Positions 34,056 through 45,334 of a DNA stretch of 64,000 nt are shown here, one piece after another. The DNA lies in NCBI GenBank assembly GCA_002778195.1, contig PCDI01000003.1, positions 2,687,913 to 2,751,912 on the forward strand. The letters are read 5' to 3'. Position numbers and translations under genes: made by a program. The number at the start of each line of letters is the position of its first letter. The first letter of the stretch is position 1. The notes under the pieces were generated by a model, which saw only the letters and a list, made by a program, of their open reading frames with translations, was not told the origin of the DNA and ran no database searches. This DNA is from Raffaelea ambrosiae. Lineage: Eukaryota > Ascomycota > Sordariomycetes > Ophiostomatales > Ophiostomataceae.

Positions 34056-34549
34056 GGTATCTTGAAGCTGCGATCTGCAGTGTGTAGTTTGATAAGGTCT
34101 GTATGGCTCAATTGACCGGGATCGCCCGTTAATAAAGTATCTCTGCCTAGAAAGCAGAGTTGCAGAATGCCGCCCTCCATCCGTGATAAAGATTTCGGCA
34201 AGATCCAAAAAAGCCGATCCCCCAGTTTTGATGGCCGGCATCGCCCCATGCCAGCCGATCGCTGGAACAGACGCGTTCTATAGGTGGCACATCATGCATG
34301 CGAGAAGCATGAGTGGCCAGAATCCTGGTCTAGGCAACCGAGAATACGTATCAGCAAGATAAACAGACACGGCACCCAAGACAAGTCCCGGATGTCAAAA
34401 TCGCCCAGGTGACCACTCATATATCAAGGCAGCTTATCATCCTGTCATCGGTGTTGGCAGACGGACATTTACAACCCAATCAACCCTGTCCGTTGATTCA
34501 GAGTCTCGTCTCGCCGACATCATCCTGTATTGTCAACAATCGAGTCACA
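34056..34549. other. Divergent promoter, Zn2Cys6 regulator / dioxygenase
   Basis: 494 bases shared by the regulator (minus) and the dioxygenase (plus). It contains a CGG-N6-CCG site near the regulator, and TATATC near 34420 on the dioxygenase side. Confidence 0.6.
34117..34128. promoter_or_regulatory. CGG-N6-CCG inverted site, candidate Zn2Cys6 operator
   Basis: CGGGATCGCCCG is an inverted repeat with CGG/CCG half-sites spaced by six bases, the arrangement bound by Ppr1-type dimers. It lies 62 bp upstream of the regulator start, so autoregulation is possible. One such site in 494 bp could also occur by chance. Confidence 0.4.
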
Positions 34550-35888
34550 ATGGCTGCGCCGTTCAATCCCCCTTCCACTGAGGGCAAGCCGCCCATCCCC
34601 AAGTGGGTGCCACCTGAGCCGACCAAGGAAGATCTGGACTGGGCATCGATTCACACGATCGACCTCGGCCTGCTGGATAGCAAGGATCCGCAAACAGTGA
34701 AGGGTCTCATCGACCTTGCCAAGACGGCTGTCAAGGTAGATGGGTTTCTCTACCTGGTCAACTACGGCATCGCTCAGGAGCACCTCGACCGCCAGTTTGA
34801 CCTTGCGCAGCACCTCCACGCCAATATTACCGAGGCCGAGAAAGACCGTCTTCTGATGGATCCCAAGACGGGTCGGTTCTCGGGGTTCAAGAGGAAGGCT
34901 GGGTGGATGCCAACCGGCGATTCCATGCCAGATGGAATTGAGCAGTTCAACTTCTACTCGTCTCAATTCGAAGACCCGGAGCATCTTCTGCCAGAGTGTA
35001 TCAAGCCGTACATGGATGAAATTTCAGCGTTCTCACGGGTAAGCTGTATTGATTTTATCAAATTCGTCATCTATTTTTTGCGTGAAATATTTTCAAGTTT
35101 TTTTTCGTGCATTGATATTTATTTGTTTTTTTGCTTTGACATCATGGATTTCGTTTCCTTTCTGTGACGGCAAACTAATCGTCTAGTATCTGACTTATTC
35201 TGTGAACCGTCGTCTTCTTCGCCTCCTCTCCAACGTTCTGGAACTGCCCGATGATTACCTTTGGGACTCTATCCAGTCACACGATGGTGTTGTCGGCGAA
35301 GGCTATTTCCGCCATGCCTTGTTTTATCCCCTGTCCGACGAGGACCGCACCAAGCGCAAGGGCATGCGCATGGGCGGCCACAGCGACTATGGCACGACCA
35401 CCCTGCTCTTCTCCGTGCCCGTCACGGCCCTGCACATCTTTACACGCAACAAGCGCTGGCAGCCCGTGAAGTATGAGCGTGGCGCTCTGGTCGTCAACTT
35501 GGGTGACGCCCTGGAAATTATTTCTGGCGGCCATTTCCGGGCAACCCTCCACAAGGTCATGAACACGCCCAAGGACCAGACACACATGCAGCGTCTCTCT
35601 CTGGTGCAGTTCAACGCATGCGTCGGTAATCTGAAACTGCAGCCAGCGCTTGCATCGCCCCTTCTGCAGAGAGAGGGACTCGTCCAGAGCCAATTTGTGT
35701 TTGGCCAGTACAAGGCGCTGATGGACACGAACAGCCCGGTGCCGACGATGAAGGAATGGCGAGAACTGCTGATCCAGTCCAACGTGCGCACCTACGATGG
35801 CAAGAAGCCAGGCGCTACCCGGGTTGTGGACGGTGTCAAGTATGGAGCTCAGAAGTTCCACGGCATTGATGTTCTTATTCCAGTGTAG
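34550..35888 (+). CDS. 2-oxoglutarate/Fe(II) dioxygenase (isopenicillin-N-synthase-like fold), two exons
   Basis: Join 34550-35038 and 35187-35888, giving 396 residues. The 148-nt intron has donor GTAAGC, branch ACTAAT and acceptor CTAG. The N-terminal DIOX_N-like part includes IHTIDLGLLDS and VDGFLYLVNYGI, the 'GFFYLVNHG' region. Catalytic residues are visible: the iron-binding HxD at His228/Asp230 (GGHSDYGTTTLL), the distal His285 (TLHKV), and Arg299 of the RxS motif (RLSLVQF) for 2-oxoglutarate. The length fits plant/fungal IPNS-like oxygenases. It is a soluble enzyme, probably oxidising a small molecule; the substrate is unknown. The divergent Zn2Cys6 gene suggests dedicated control. Confidence 0.92.
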
Positions 35889-36191
35889 ATGAGAAAAGTA
35901 CCTCACAGTTACACGAACGTATTCTTCTTGGCTATCACAAAACATGTATGGTTTCAAATTTGATTGACTCTCTTTCTCGATATTCGATAATAAGCACTAA
36001 AATTTATGAAAGGGGAAAGAATTCCTGGATTTCTATCAAGGCCGTTCTGTCTACTGTTTCAGAGCAGGCTATCACCAAAAATTATTAAAGCTGAGAAAAA
36101 AAGAAAAAAAAGGGAAGATGGCAAAGGACGTGCTTTAACAGTAAAGCCAAATTCAAGAGAAAGAATTGTGCGAATACGCAAATTGCAAAAA

Positions 36192-36229
<38 letters not shown>

Positions 36230-36425
36230 TTGCTAAAGTGAAATAAAAGGAAAGAAGAAATAGAGAAAGGAATGTAGGGATGGATCGGAATGGGAAGGGA
36301 AGGTTTTTGTCAGGTGGGATTGTTGTGCTTTGATTGTCCCAGTGGAACTTGATTGTTGTCAAAATTCTTTTGTCCCATCAATCAAGGAGGAAACAGGCCC
36401 TCCATGCACTGGTCGTGGCCGTCCA
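35889..36425. other. Convergent intergenic region with A14(TA)13 tract
   Basis: 537 bases between the 3' ends of the dioxygenase and the ABCG transporter. AT-rich, no gene. Confidence 0.6.
36187..36226. repeat. A14 followed by (TA)13 microsatellite
   Basis: Fourteen A then 26 bases of alternating TA, between two converging genes. Confidence 0.95.
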
Positions 36426-39400
36426 TCATGTGCGTCTCCAACTCTTCACTTTGGTCAGGTAAGTAAGAATAATGACCATTGTGTAGTTGAAGGCAATGAA
36501 ACCGATGAAAATGCCAATGTTCTTGTGTCGGTTGATAAATTCGAAGCCATATTGGGCGTACTGCATACTGTTATTACATACCTCAAGAACTGCAGGAACT
36601 TGGAGGAGTACTTACGTAGGATTGACCGTCCTTATACCGGCAGTACGAGCAATCTGCCACCGCATCCGGGTTCATCAAATAGCCTGACGCATCCTGTAGA
36701 AAGCCGGACGCATATTGCTGACATATCTTCCCGTTAGGTGGCTGGAAAATCGACGTCTCCTCTGAGCGGCAAGTAATAGGAAACCCCTCCAAGACGGACG
36801 TTGTGAAACCTTCCGTGAAGTAGTAAAGAGGAGCGACGTAGTAGTACCAGCTCCAACCAGATGGTGTCATCGAACGAGGAATCAGAGTGCCGGAGAACAT
36901 GTTGACAAACATGAAGAAAAAGCCATTGGCCGTAAATGCACTGCCAATGGTGGGCATGAGTGAGGCACAGATCTGAGCCAGACTGCGCAAGAACACGGCA
37001 AACAGTTCATAGATGAGGAACGCGTAACCGGCCCGCGAGGGACTGGCCGTGTATCCTGTGGTGAAGTACCAAATAATCCAGTACACAGCCGTGGTAACAA
37101 TGGCGTACGGCAGCTCCACGACAATGGCCGAGAGGACAAATGCCAACCAGTGGTACGTGCGGCTGGCCTTTTCGCGTTGCAGAAACAAATCGCGCATGGC
37201 GATGTATCTGGGAATCACCATGAGGCCAAGGGGAGGCCCCACGATCAATGCCACAAAGACCGAGAACACACGGCTGTAGGTCCCTTGCTGGCTGTTGTCC
37301 GAGTTGAGATAGGTCAGCCCGTTCACCAGAGATTGGCAGACATTCATGATCAACATGGAGGTAAAGTATGACGGATCCCTCCAGGAGAACAGCCAGGTGC
37401 GCCTGAGAACAACTCGAAACTGGAACCAGAACGACGTCGCAAACGTGCCCTCTTTTGTCTGCGGCGCTGTCTTCTCGGGAACAACACACGAGACACCGAG
37501 CTGCTCGTCGAGGCGGACTTTTTCGGCGCTTTCCTGCCATATCGCGGACCAGTCATTCGTGGACGCACTCCGAGAACCAGCTCCGACAACATCCAGGAGG
37601 TATTCAGCGGGGTTCTCTTCGTCGCCGCATGGCCGACCATGCCGGCCAAAGTAACGAATGGCCGTAGAACACTCGTCGCCAAACGACCCATCGTAGGCCA
37701 CTTGACCACCACGGACCAGCAGAATCAAATTGTCAAAGGCCTTGATTACTTCTGCCGCCGGTTGGTGTATGGTGCAGAGCACCGTTTGTCCAGAGGCAGA
37801 GAGCTTCTGCAGCAAGCGGACAATCTTGACAGCGGACTGCCCATCCAGCCCTGACGTTGGCTCGTCCAAGAAGAGAATATCGGGTTTGGCAGAGAGCTCG
37901 ACGCCAATGGTCACCCGCTTTCGTTGCTCCAGGTTCATGCCGGCTCCTGGAACGCCAATGAGGGCATCCGCAATGTCTTCCATGTCCAGGATGCGGATCA
38001 CGTCTTCGACATAGGCATCCTTTTCTGCGAGGGAGATATTTTGAGGCCGACGAAGTCGCGCTGTCATCTGCAAGGCTTCTCGAACTGTTTGTGTCGGCAG
38101 ATGCACATCTTGTTGCTGGACGTAGCCCATGTTTCGGCTGAAGGACTTGGGCAGAGGCTTGCCATCCAGGTACAAACTGCCCGACAGTTTTCCAAACTCG
38201 ATGCGTCCGGCCAGTGCATTCAAAAGGGTTGACTATCGTTGAGTAGGGTTGTTAGTGTATGGTTGTGAACCCAAAATCTTGGCGGGCATTGTTACCTTTC
38301 CAGCACCAGACATGCCCATCAAGGCTGTTAGTTGTCCTGATTCGATGCGACCTGTAATATGAGTCAGTATGGATAAATGCATTGGACAGAAAGGGGACCT
38401 TGTGATATTCATACCGTTGATGTTGTCGAGAAGTCGCCTTGGTCCGTCTTTGGTAGTGATGTCTAAGCAGACGTCTTTCCACACCAGTGTTCGTCGATTA
38501 TGAGCAGCAACACGTAGCGACTGCTTGTGTTCGATGGTTCCTCCGTCTACTGGGACAATGTTGTCGTCTGCTGCTGCACCAGTTTCGCTATCAGATCCAG
38601 ACGAAAGTTTGGCCGACCCGTGGTTGCTTAGGCCATCCTTATAGAATATCGTCGCCAACTTCCCAGCCGCAACCTTGTAGCGTTCCATTCCGATACTATT
38701 CATCATCAGTATCATAGAACAAGCCACACACAATATATGGGAGCCGTAAACTTACGCGGTCAGTATTGTGTACGCAACAAAAAAACCCGCATTGATGCCG
38801 ACGTTTCTCCATAAGTGAGAAACGTGGAAGCTGTACTGAGTGGCAACATAATCACGCCCAAAAACTGTAGACACCCCAGGTTTTGCACCAGGGATGGCAC
38901 AAACTTTGTTCTTTACATCCGTATATTGGGACCCGGTGGGAACAAAGTCTGCCGGGCTGCAGGAATAGTCCAAGTTACCAAACTCATTCACCATGGCTGA
39001 CTCGTATGCGTAGTACAGTGGCTATGTTGTTAGAGTTTGTCGCCCAAAAGACAGATGAAAAAAAGAAGACACAGGAAGGGGGGGAGGGGGGGGGGGGGGA
39101 GATCACTTACACAGAGAAAACGGAACCAGGATAGCCACACTTGCATTTGGCTAACTTGGATATACAGCCCTGAATAAGCAATCATGGACGAGACCAAAGC
39201 GCCTACCGGAAGGGCCGCACTGTTGATTGATGGAGAGAACACAGCAATACTCCGGAATAGCATCGCCAGTGCCATGTGGTCAACAAAACCGACACAGAAC
39301 CACGTAAAGAACTTGTCTGCTGGTTTTTGAAACCCCGTCAAGAAGTACTGAGGCATGTTGTAGGCAACAAGGAGCAATTTCCACGGGATGTCCGACACGA

Positions 39401-41094
39401 TGAGGGCCAGCGAATAGCTCATGGGTCGGTAGAGCCTGTAGCTTTTGTGGCGCATGACAAGACTGCGCTGCGCAAACGTATTTCCAAACTCGTTCATGGC
39501 CTGCAGTCCTGGAATGAGCGTTAGGACGAACATGGACGAGGACAAGAGAAAAAAAGACTCTGTGGTTCTCTTCTGGTCCCTGTACACGGTTCCCAGTGCC
39601 AAACTCTGTACAATCAGACAAGCGGCATCCATTTTCCAGGTTCCTGTGTCACGAAACAAAACTTTCATCTGGCGAACCGTGCATTCGGCAATTTGTCGAT
39701 AGACAGGCAGTGCGTACTCTGGTCTTGCTTCGGTGGGTAGTTGGTGTTCCCGAGTTGCCTCTTGATGGATCTGTTGACGAACAACAGTGTAGTACGGGCT
39801 GTTCTGGAAGGCCTGTTCAAACTGGCGAGCCGTTCGCGGCACGGTCTGTTCAAACCCAGGGCGAATATGGCGAAGTTGTGGCTCCGCGGTCATCGAGTTG
39901 AGAAAATCGGTGTAGGTTGACCGTTCTGGGCATACAAAGCCCAGCCCCTCAAAGTAGGACTTCGCCTCAGATGCCCTGCCGTAGAAAATCTGCCGACCAG
40001 AATGGATGATCAGAACCTTGTCGAACAAGGGAACCATGGCATTGCTACCCTGGTAGAGAGACATCGCCGTCACACATCCCTGCTGTGTTGTCAACTCGCG
40101 TGCCATCTGAATGAACTCCAGAGCGTTGGAAGAGTCCAGTCCGTTGGTGGGATTGTCAAAACACAGAATGCTAGGAGGGTGTTAGATAAACTTTTTTTTC
40201 TTTGGCTTGTAAGAGACAGGGTATCTCCGTAGTACTGACTCTGGACAGGTTGCAATAGCTTCAGCTAGAGAGACACGCCGCCTCTCGCCACCACTGACCC
40301 CACGAATGGCGGCATCGCCAACTTTGGTGTGCAGTACGTGGCCTAACCCGACTAATCGAGTCAAGGAATGGACAGCAGTGTTGATGGTGTCACGCGACGT
40401 CTTTGTAGGCCAGGTGGAGCGAACAGCAAACCTTTTACGTGACAGTTAGCAACGATCAAACAATCCGATGGCAAGTTCCAAACTCACCCCAGAGTCTCTT
40501 CCACGGTGAGGTTGGGCAGGTGGTTGTCTTCTTCCGCTGCAGATCGTTAGGCACGGCGTGTCATATTTGTAAAACTGACAACGAAGCAACAAGACAAGAA
40601 CAGAGGAAGATATGCGTTGCATACCACAGAACGTCGAACGCGTATGGTCCACGCCAGATGCCTCCTGTCCGTCATATTTCAGACTACCCGTTGTTCCCTT
40701 GTATTCGTCTCGCATGTTGGACAGTGTTTTCAAAAACGTCGTGCATCCGCTGCCTGGCTTTCCAATCACAAGAAGCATCTCGCCCGGCGCGACGGTGCCG
40801 GAGAAGGAATGGAGCAGTGTTCGCCATGGCTGTTTTTCAGTGTAGGTTCGGGGGTTCAGAATATTGGCCCATGATCGCATCGCGGTGAGAACAGTCGGCG
40901 CATTTTGTACCTGGCATTGTTAGCAGCCCAAGAGATGTGAAAGAGTTAAGGCCATGATATTCACCTACGCCTCGGCCCCATCCCTCGACAGAGAGGTCTT
41001 CAAAGACAACGGATGTCTTCTTGGGTGGACTGGCTCTGCTCTTGAGAAACGTCGACACCGTAGCAGAGATTGATTCAGTTGGATCGACAGCCAT
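36426..41094 (-). CDS. PDR-type ABCG full-size ABC transporter, ten exons
   Basis: Minus-strand join 41094-40969, 40910-40625, 40536-40488, 40431-40240, 40170-39111, 39021-38756, 38695-38415, 38351-38296, 38232-36616, 36560-36426, giving 1355 residues with all phases consistent. The order is NBD-TMD-NBD-TMD, the reverse topology of the PDR family. NBD1 has the PDR-typical Walker A GKPGSGCTT (92-100), signature VSGGERRRVS and Walker B ILCFDNPTNGLD. NBD2 has GMSGAGKST (766-774, split by an intron), LNLEQRKRVTIGVEL and ILFLDEPTSGLD. The first TMD includes QRSLVMRHKSYRLYRPMSYSLA. The stretch before NBD1 is only about 70 residues, shorter than the usual 130-150, so it belongs to a short-N-terminus group. 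It is a plasma-membrane exporter of hydrophobic drugs, phytochemicals or metabolites. Divergent from a Zn2Cys6 regulator. Confidence 0.94.
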
Positions 41095-41706
41095 TGTGAG
41101 TGAGCAACTGGTTTATGGGCGAGCAGAGAAGAGAAAGGAAGAGCTTCTTGACGACCGTGGGCTGTTGTTATTTAAATGGCTCGCGGATCCACGACCAGTG
41201 TTGGACAGTGACAAACAATACGGGCCTCCCATTAGTGTCATTCAACCAGGACAGCGTGCTTTGTAAAAGGCGATTTCAAACGAATAAGTGAAATAAGTGG
41301 AGCGTGTGTTTGGCGGATCTCATCCCTTCCAGATGTGCAAGAGAACTTCCAGCACGTTCGTCGTTTCTAGTTGTGCCATAGATCACTAACTTGTGCCCAG
41401 TTGGACTCGACAGTACGGCCTGGACAATCTGTACTCGTTCTTAGGAAAAGGCTGGAACTCCCAATTGGGCAGAGAAGCGAAGACTCCGGGACTAAACCGC
41501 ATCTGGCAAAGAATCAACACGTTGCTGAATCGGGGCTTTCGGGAGTAACTCCGAAAACTCCTTTCAGAAATTGAAGACTGACTAATCCCAGCCGCCACCC
41601 TACAAGCTTGTTCTTGTCCAGTTCGCTGCTGAACAACTCCTGCACAAGGATCTGTACAGAGACGCTGCCGCATCACGCATATGAGCGAGACGCCCTGGCT
41701 GAGGCA
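41095..41706. other. Divergent promoter, ABCG transporter / Zn2Cys6 regulator
   Basis: 612 bases. On the transporter side TTTAAATAAC (minus strand, about 41165-41177) is a TATA-like element 75 nt upstream of its ATG. A CGG-N8-CCG inverted site sits nearer the regulator. Confidence 0.6.
41537..41556. promoter_or_regulatory. TTTCGG-N8-CCGAAA inverted repeat, candidate Zn2Cys6 operator
   Basis: Six-base arms TTTCGG (41537-41542) and CCGAAA (41551-41556) flank GAGTAACT; with one bulged G the symmetry continues as AGT/ACT. CGG/CCG half-sites in inverted orientation are bound by Zn2Cys6 dimers. The position is 151 bp upstream of the regulator ATG and about 445 bp from the transporter ATG. Confidence 0.5.
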
Positions 41707-43951
41707 ATGTATACCACATTCCAGGCCTTTGCCCCAACTTCCCCCAACCGGGCGTCCGAGACTACCAAAGCAGTCTCCGCGGCTGTGCAGCCACGAGCCA
41801 AAAGGGGACAGGTGCAACGGGCCTGCACCTCCTGTCGCCTGAACAGGGTCAAGTGTGGCCCAGAGAGGCCCTGTCGCAGCTGCCGTGTTCATGGGCGTCA
41901 TTGCACCGACAGCCCGATTGAAATACGCAGCCTGGCTGCAGCCAACGAGTATGGCCACCCAAATCAGCCCCCACCCCCCCTTGGCCCACTTACAAGACCA
42001 TGATGCTAATAGTCACTTACTACATGAAAGTGAAATAGAGAGGCTTCGCAAGCGTGTTCGTGAATTGGAGGACCAAGCACAATCTCCTGCCACGGAGGCG
42101 GGCCAGGAGAAACGCCGCGCCAAGCGCCAATGGGAAGGCTTCCGCGTCGACGACATCTACTACGGCCCTTCGTCGCTGGAATACTTCAACCATCGCCTCT
42201 ATGGCAGAATCACCCCATTTCTTCCCTCGGCAAGCCTCGACTTTCTACAGGTCCGGCAGCCTGTCACCGCAAAGCCTACAAAAAGCCCGGGGGGGACCTG
42301 CCTCTTGAAGCAGGAAGAGGACTGGTACCTCGACCTGTACTGGCTGTGGTTCCACCCAATCCATCCCATCCTGGTGGAAAACGTGTTCCGGGACTACTAC
42401 CGCGCACTTTGGTCATCCTCGAGGACGGCTTTGAAGCATGACCGCCCCGACTCACCCCTTGTCGACATCATGCTGGCCCTCTGCCTCCAATTTATTTCGT
42501 CTTTCACGGACTCTCCACACGATAGCGATCTACAAACCAACCCATCGAGTGCCGGCCGCGACCACTACCGCAGCTGCCAAACCATACTCACAGCCAAAGA
42601 GGGCACACCCAGCACAATGGACGTCCAGTGTTACATCTTGTCTGCGGTGTATCTGAGCAATGGCCGATACCACAACCAAGCACAGACGATGGTGGCCATG
42701 GCGGCCAGAACAGCGACGATTCTCGGCTACGAGCGCGAGGCGTCCAAAGAAGAGACCCTGCGCCAACAGGAACTGGCCCGGCGCATCTGGTGGACCATTT
42801 ACCTTTTGGATAGCCAGATCGGCGTCGATACGGGTCGACCGTTTCTCGTCAGCTCGTGCATCTCGCGGTGTCAGAAGCCTTCGGATTCGCTGGAAGCTGC
42901 AGATGCCCTAGGGTCGACATACAACGCGCCCAAAGCTAGAGTAACATGCTTAGCATTTCAAAACCAGTCGCTCGCGCTCATTGAAGTCGTGCGTGGCATC
43001 CACGAAGCTTTCTTCTCGTTCTGTGACGAGACCATCAGCGGTATGGCGGAGGAGGGGGGTTCAAACGGGACATTGGACTTGTACAGCAATGCCCCAGCCC
43101 GCGAGAAGTGTGCCAAGCTGCTCATGGATCTCATGAAGCGCATGAACGACTGGGTAGCCCAAGTGCCGGAAGACCTCCAGCTCCGGCGGCAGTCCGGGGC
43201 CGCCTTCTCTCGCAACCGATCGCCCTACGTCTTTGACCAGGAAGCACCGCTGTGGCTGCAGTACCAGCGTATTATTCTGGAACTGGAGTACCACCACTTC
43301 TGTGCTGTCCTGTACAGGTCGTTCATGTGCTTCTTTCCCAACCCGGCCTTTGGTACCCCCTTTTCCGACAGCTGCACAACGGCCGGGCTGACCCATGCCA
43401 TTGCCACCACCCTGCTGATCCATCAGGCGATGTCTGAGACGGATCTCCTGGCGGGCTACTACCGTGCCCTATGTTTCCAGAAGGGCGCCACCCGTGTGGT
43501 TGTCGGCTTCACCTGCGGCTACCCCGTCTGCCCCATGGCGCCGTGTGCACGGAGGATGGGCAAGCTGGCTCTGCACACCTACGAGGAGCTGTGGCCGCAC
43601 ACATCTGCTGCGATGAAGGAGGAAATCAGGGCCTTGAAAGAGCTGCTCGACATATCCGACCAGGTTCTGGCCCGCTTCAAGGACACCCTGAAGGCCGGTG
43701 GCGCCACACTGCCGTCGCCAGCAGCGGCGACAGAAACAAGCACTCCAGTGTCCACGACCATCGACTCGACATGGCGGGGCACGGAGGTGACAGATAGCAC
43801 TGCGCCCCTAGGAGGCCAAGAGCTGTCGTCAAGCAATGCAGACACACAAGATGGCAGTGGCCCAGAATCGCTTTGGCTGAACTTGGAGGAGGCCGGAATT
43901 GACGAGAATTGGGGATGGCCTTTAAATGGGACAGATATTGGTATTTTATGA
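41707..43951 (+). CDS. Zn2Cys6 transcription factor with fungal_trans domain, two exons
   Basis: Join 41707-41948 and 42031-43951, giving 720 residues. The zinc cluster Cys40-x2-Cys43-x6-Cys50-x5-Cys56-x2-Cys59-x6-Cys66 (RACTSCRLNRVKC onward) lies in exon 1. The fungal regulatory domain is in exon 2 (ELARRIWWTIYLLDSQIGVD). The 82-nt intron (GTATGG, branch GCTAAT) joins AAN to DEIERLRKRVRELEDQA, a short coiled-coil dimerisation element. A second acceptor 18 nt upstream would add six residues in frame. The first ATG of the frame is at 41707. The acidic C-terminus (NLEEAGIDENWGW) could be an activation segment. Its divergent arrangement suggests control of the neighbouring PDR transporter. Confidence 0.9.
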
Positions 43952-45334
43952 AAGTAGAGTGGCAATGGCAAGAGGTCCACAAACCGACACCAGGAAATGT
44001 TCTGCTCCTGAGTGAAGCGCCACTTTTCATTATGACCTCTTCCGTTCTCTGTGGTCTCTCCGTGGTCGGAGGTACGTGCCTGTTCTACGCGCGCGGTTCG
44101 CGTCTCTAGTCGTTCCTTCCTGAAATCGCAGTGCGATGGGCATCGGCAAACATAACAGCGTAGGCGGCGGAGTTTTCCAGACGTTCCCTTCGTTTCTACA
44201 TTGACTCGATTTCCCCTTCCTTCAATGTCTTTTCTCCACGCACCATGGTGTCGCCGAAAGCAACGAGCGCAGTCACAGACCTTGTGCCAAATTCTACACA
44301 TCGAAACATGATGCCATATAATGGCGTCCTTCACTTTCGCTTCACTTCCCCGGGTTCTACATGTCGCACCAGGACTCCATTTCTGGGGTCAATATGCAAG
44401 GTATGTACTCGTACGCTGGCTTTTCTCGCTTCTTTGGGGCCCTTCGGGGCCCAGCTGACTTTCGAAGATTCTCGTCTGCCGTCGCCTCCTGTCCATCTGC
44501 TCATTATGTATCGTCGTCTCCAACATCTTCTCCTCGCTTGGACGTTCGTGGAGTGCAGCCGCACCTGCACCAAGGAAAGTTGCCCACGCGAAGAAGCGCA
44601 GCTGTTCTCTCGCTGGGCAGAGCGGTGAACAGCCGGCGGAATGTCAGCCGCAGGTGCAAACTACGGCGCAGCCTTGTTTCGGGGTGGCTGTGCTTGTATT
44701 GAAGCCAATGAATGCTATAATTGGCTCTGATCAATCTCGCCGGCGGGCTTGTTTTAACCCTCCACCTTCACGGCAAGTACTGATTGAAGGGCTAATTTAA
44801 GGGACAGCCAACCACACATTTCCGATCGCCCTAGCATGTTGCGTCCAAATCAGGTCGCAGTTCAGTGCGGCTGACGCTTACGCTCCGATTCGTACCCATT
44901 AATTGCGGCGCTCCTCGCCCTCTGATTGGCATTGTCCTAGGGCCGTTGCAACGCTTAGCTGACTCATGCATCGTTCGCGAGAGTCTGGGCTGGCCTTCTA
45001 GGGTGAATTGACCCGCAGACTCGGGGCTGACGTGTGTTTCCCCTTGTCGAGCAGGAGATGGCGGGTGTTGGAGGTCGCGGAGACGACCCTTCAATGGTGC
45101 CAGGAGTCTTTAAATAAGGTGTGCGCTACCGGCCACGAGAGGGTGTGCTGGACAGACACAAGCCAGTCTCGCGCCGTGTCTTCCATCCCGTGACCGACTT
45201 TGTCTGCACGTCTTTGGACATTCACACCCCGAGCTGAGGCTGATCTGGTTTGCCGCAGTTCGCCGAGTCAAAAATACAAAAAGGGATTGCGGGGACCGGA
45301 GACCAGATTCCGCAGACCGGCCCCGACACACAGC
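43952..45334. other. Intergenic, no gene seen
   Basis: 1.38 kb between two plus-strand genes. Frames of up to about 250 codons on the minus strand at 43.6-44.3 kb are mostly antisense to the regulator. CTTTAAATAAGG at about 45108-45119 may be the TATA element of the following gene, 220 nt upstream of its ATG. Confidence 0.5.
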
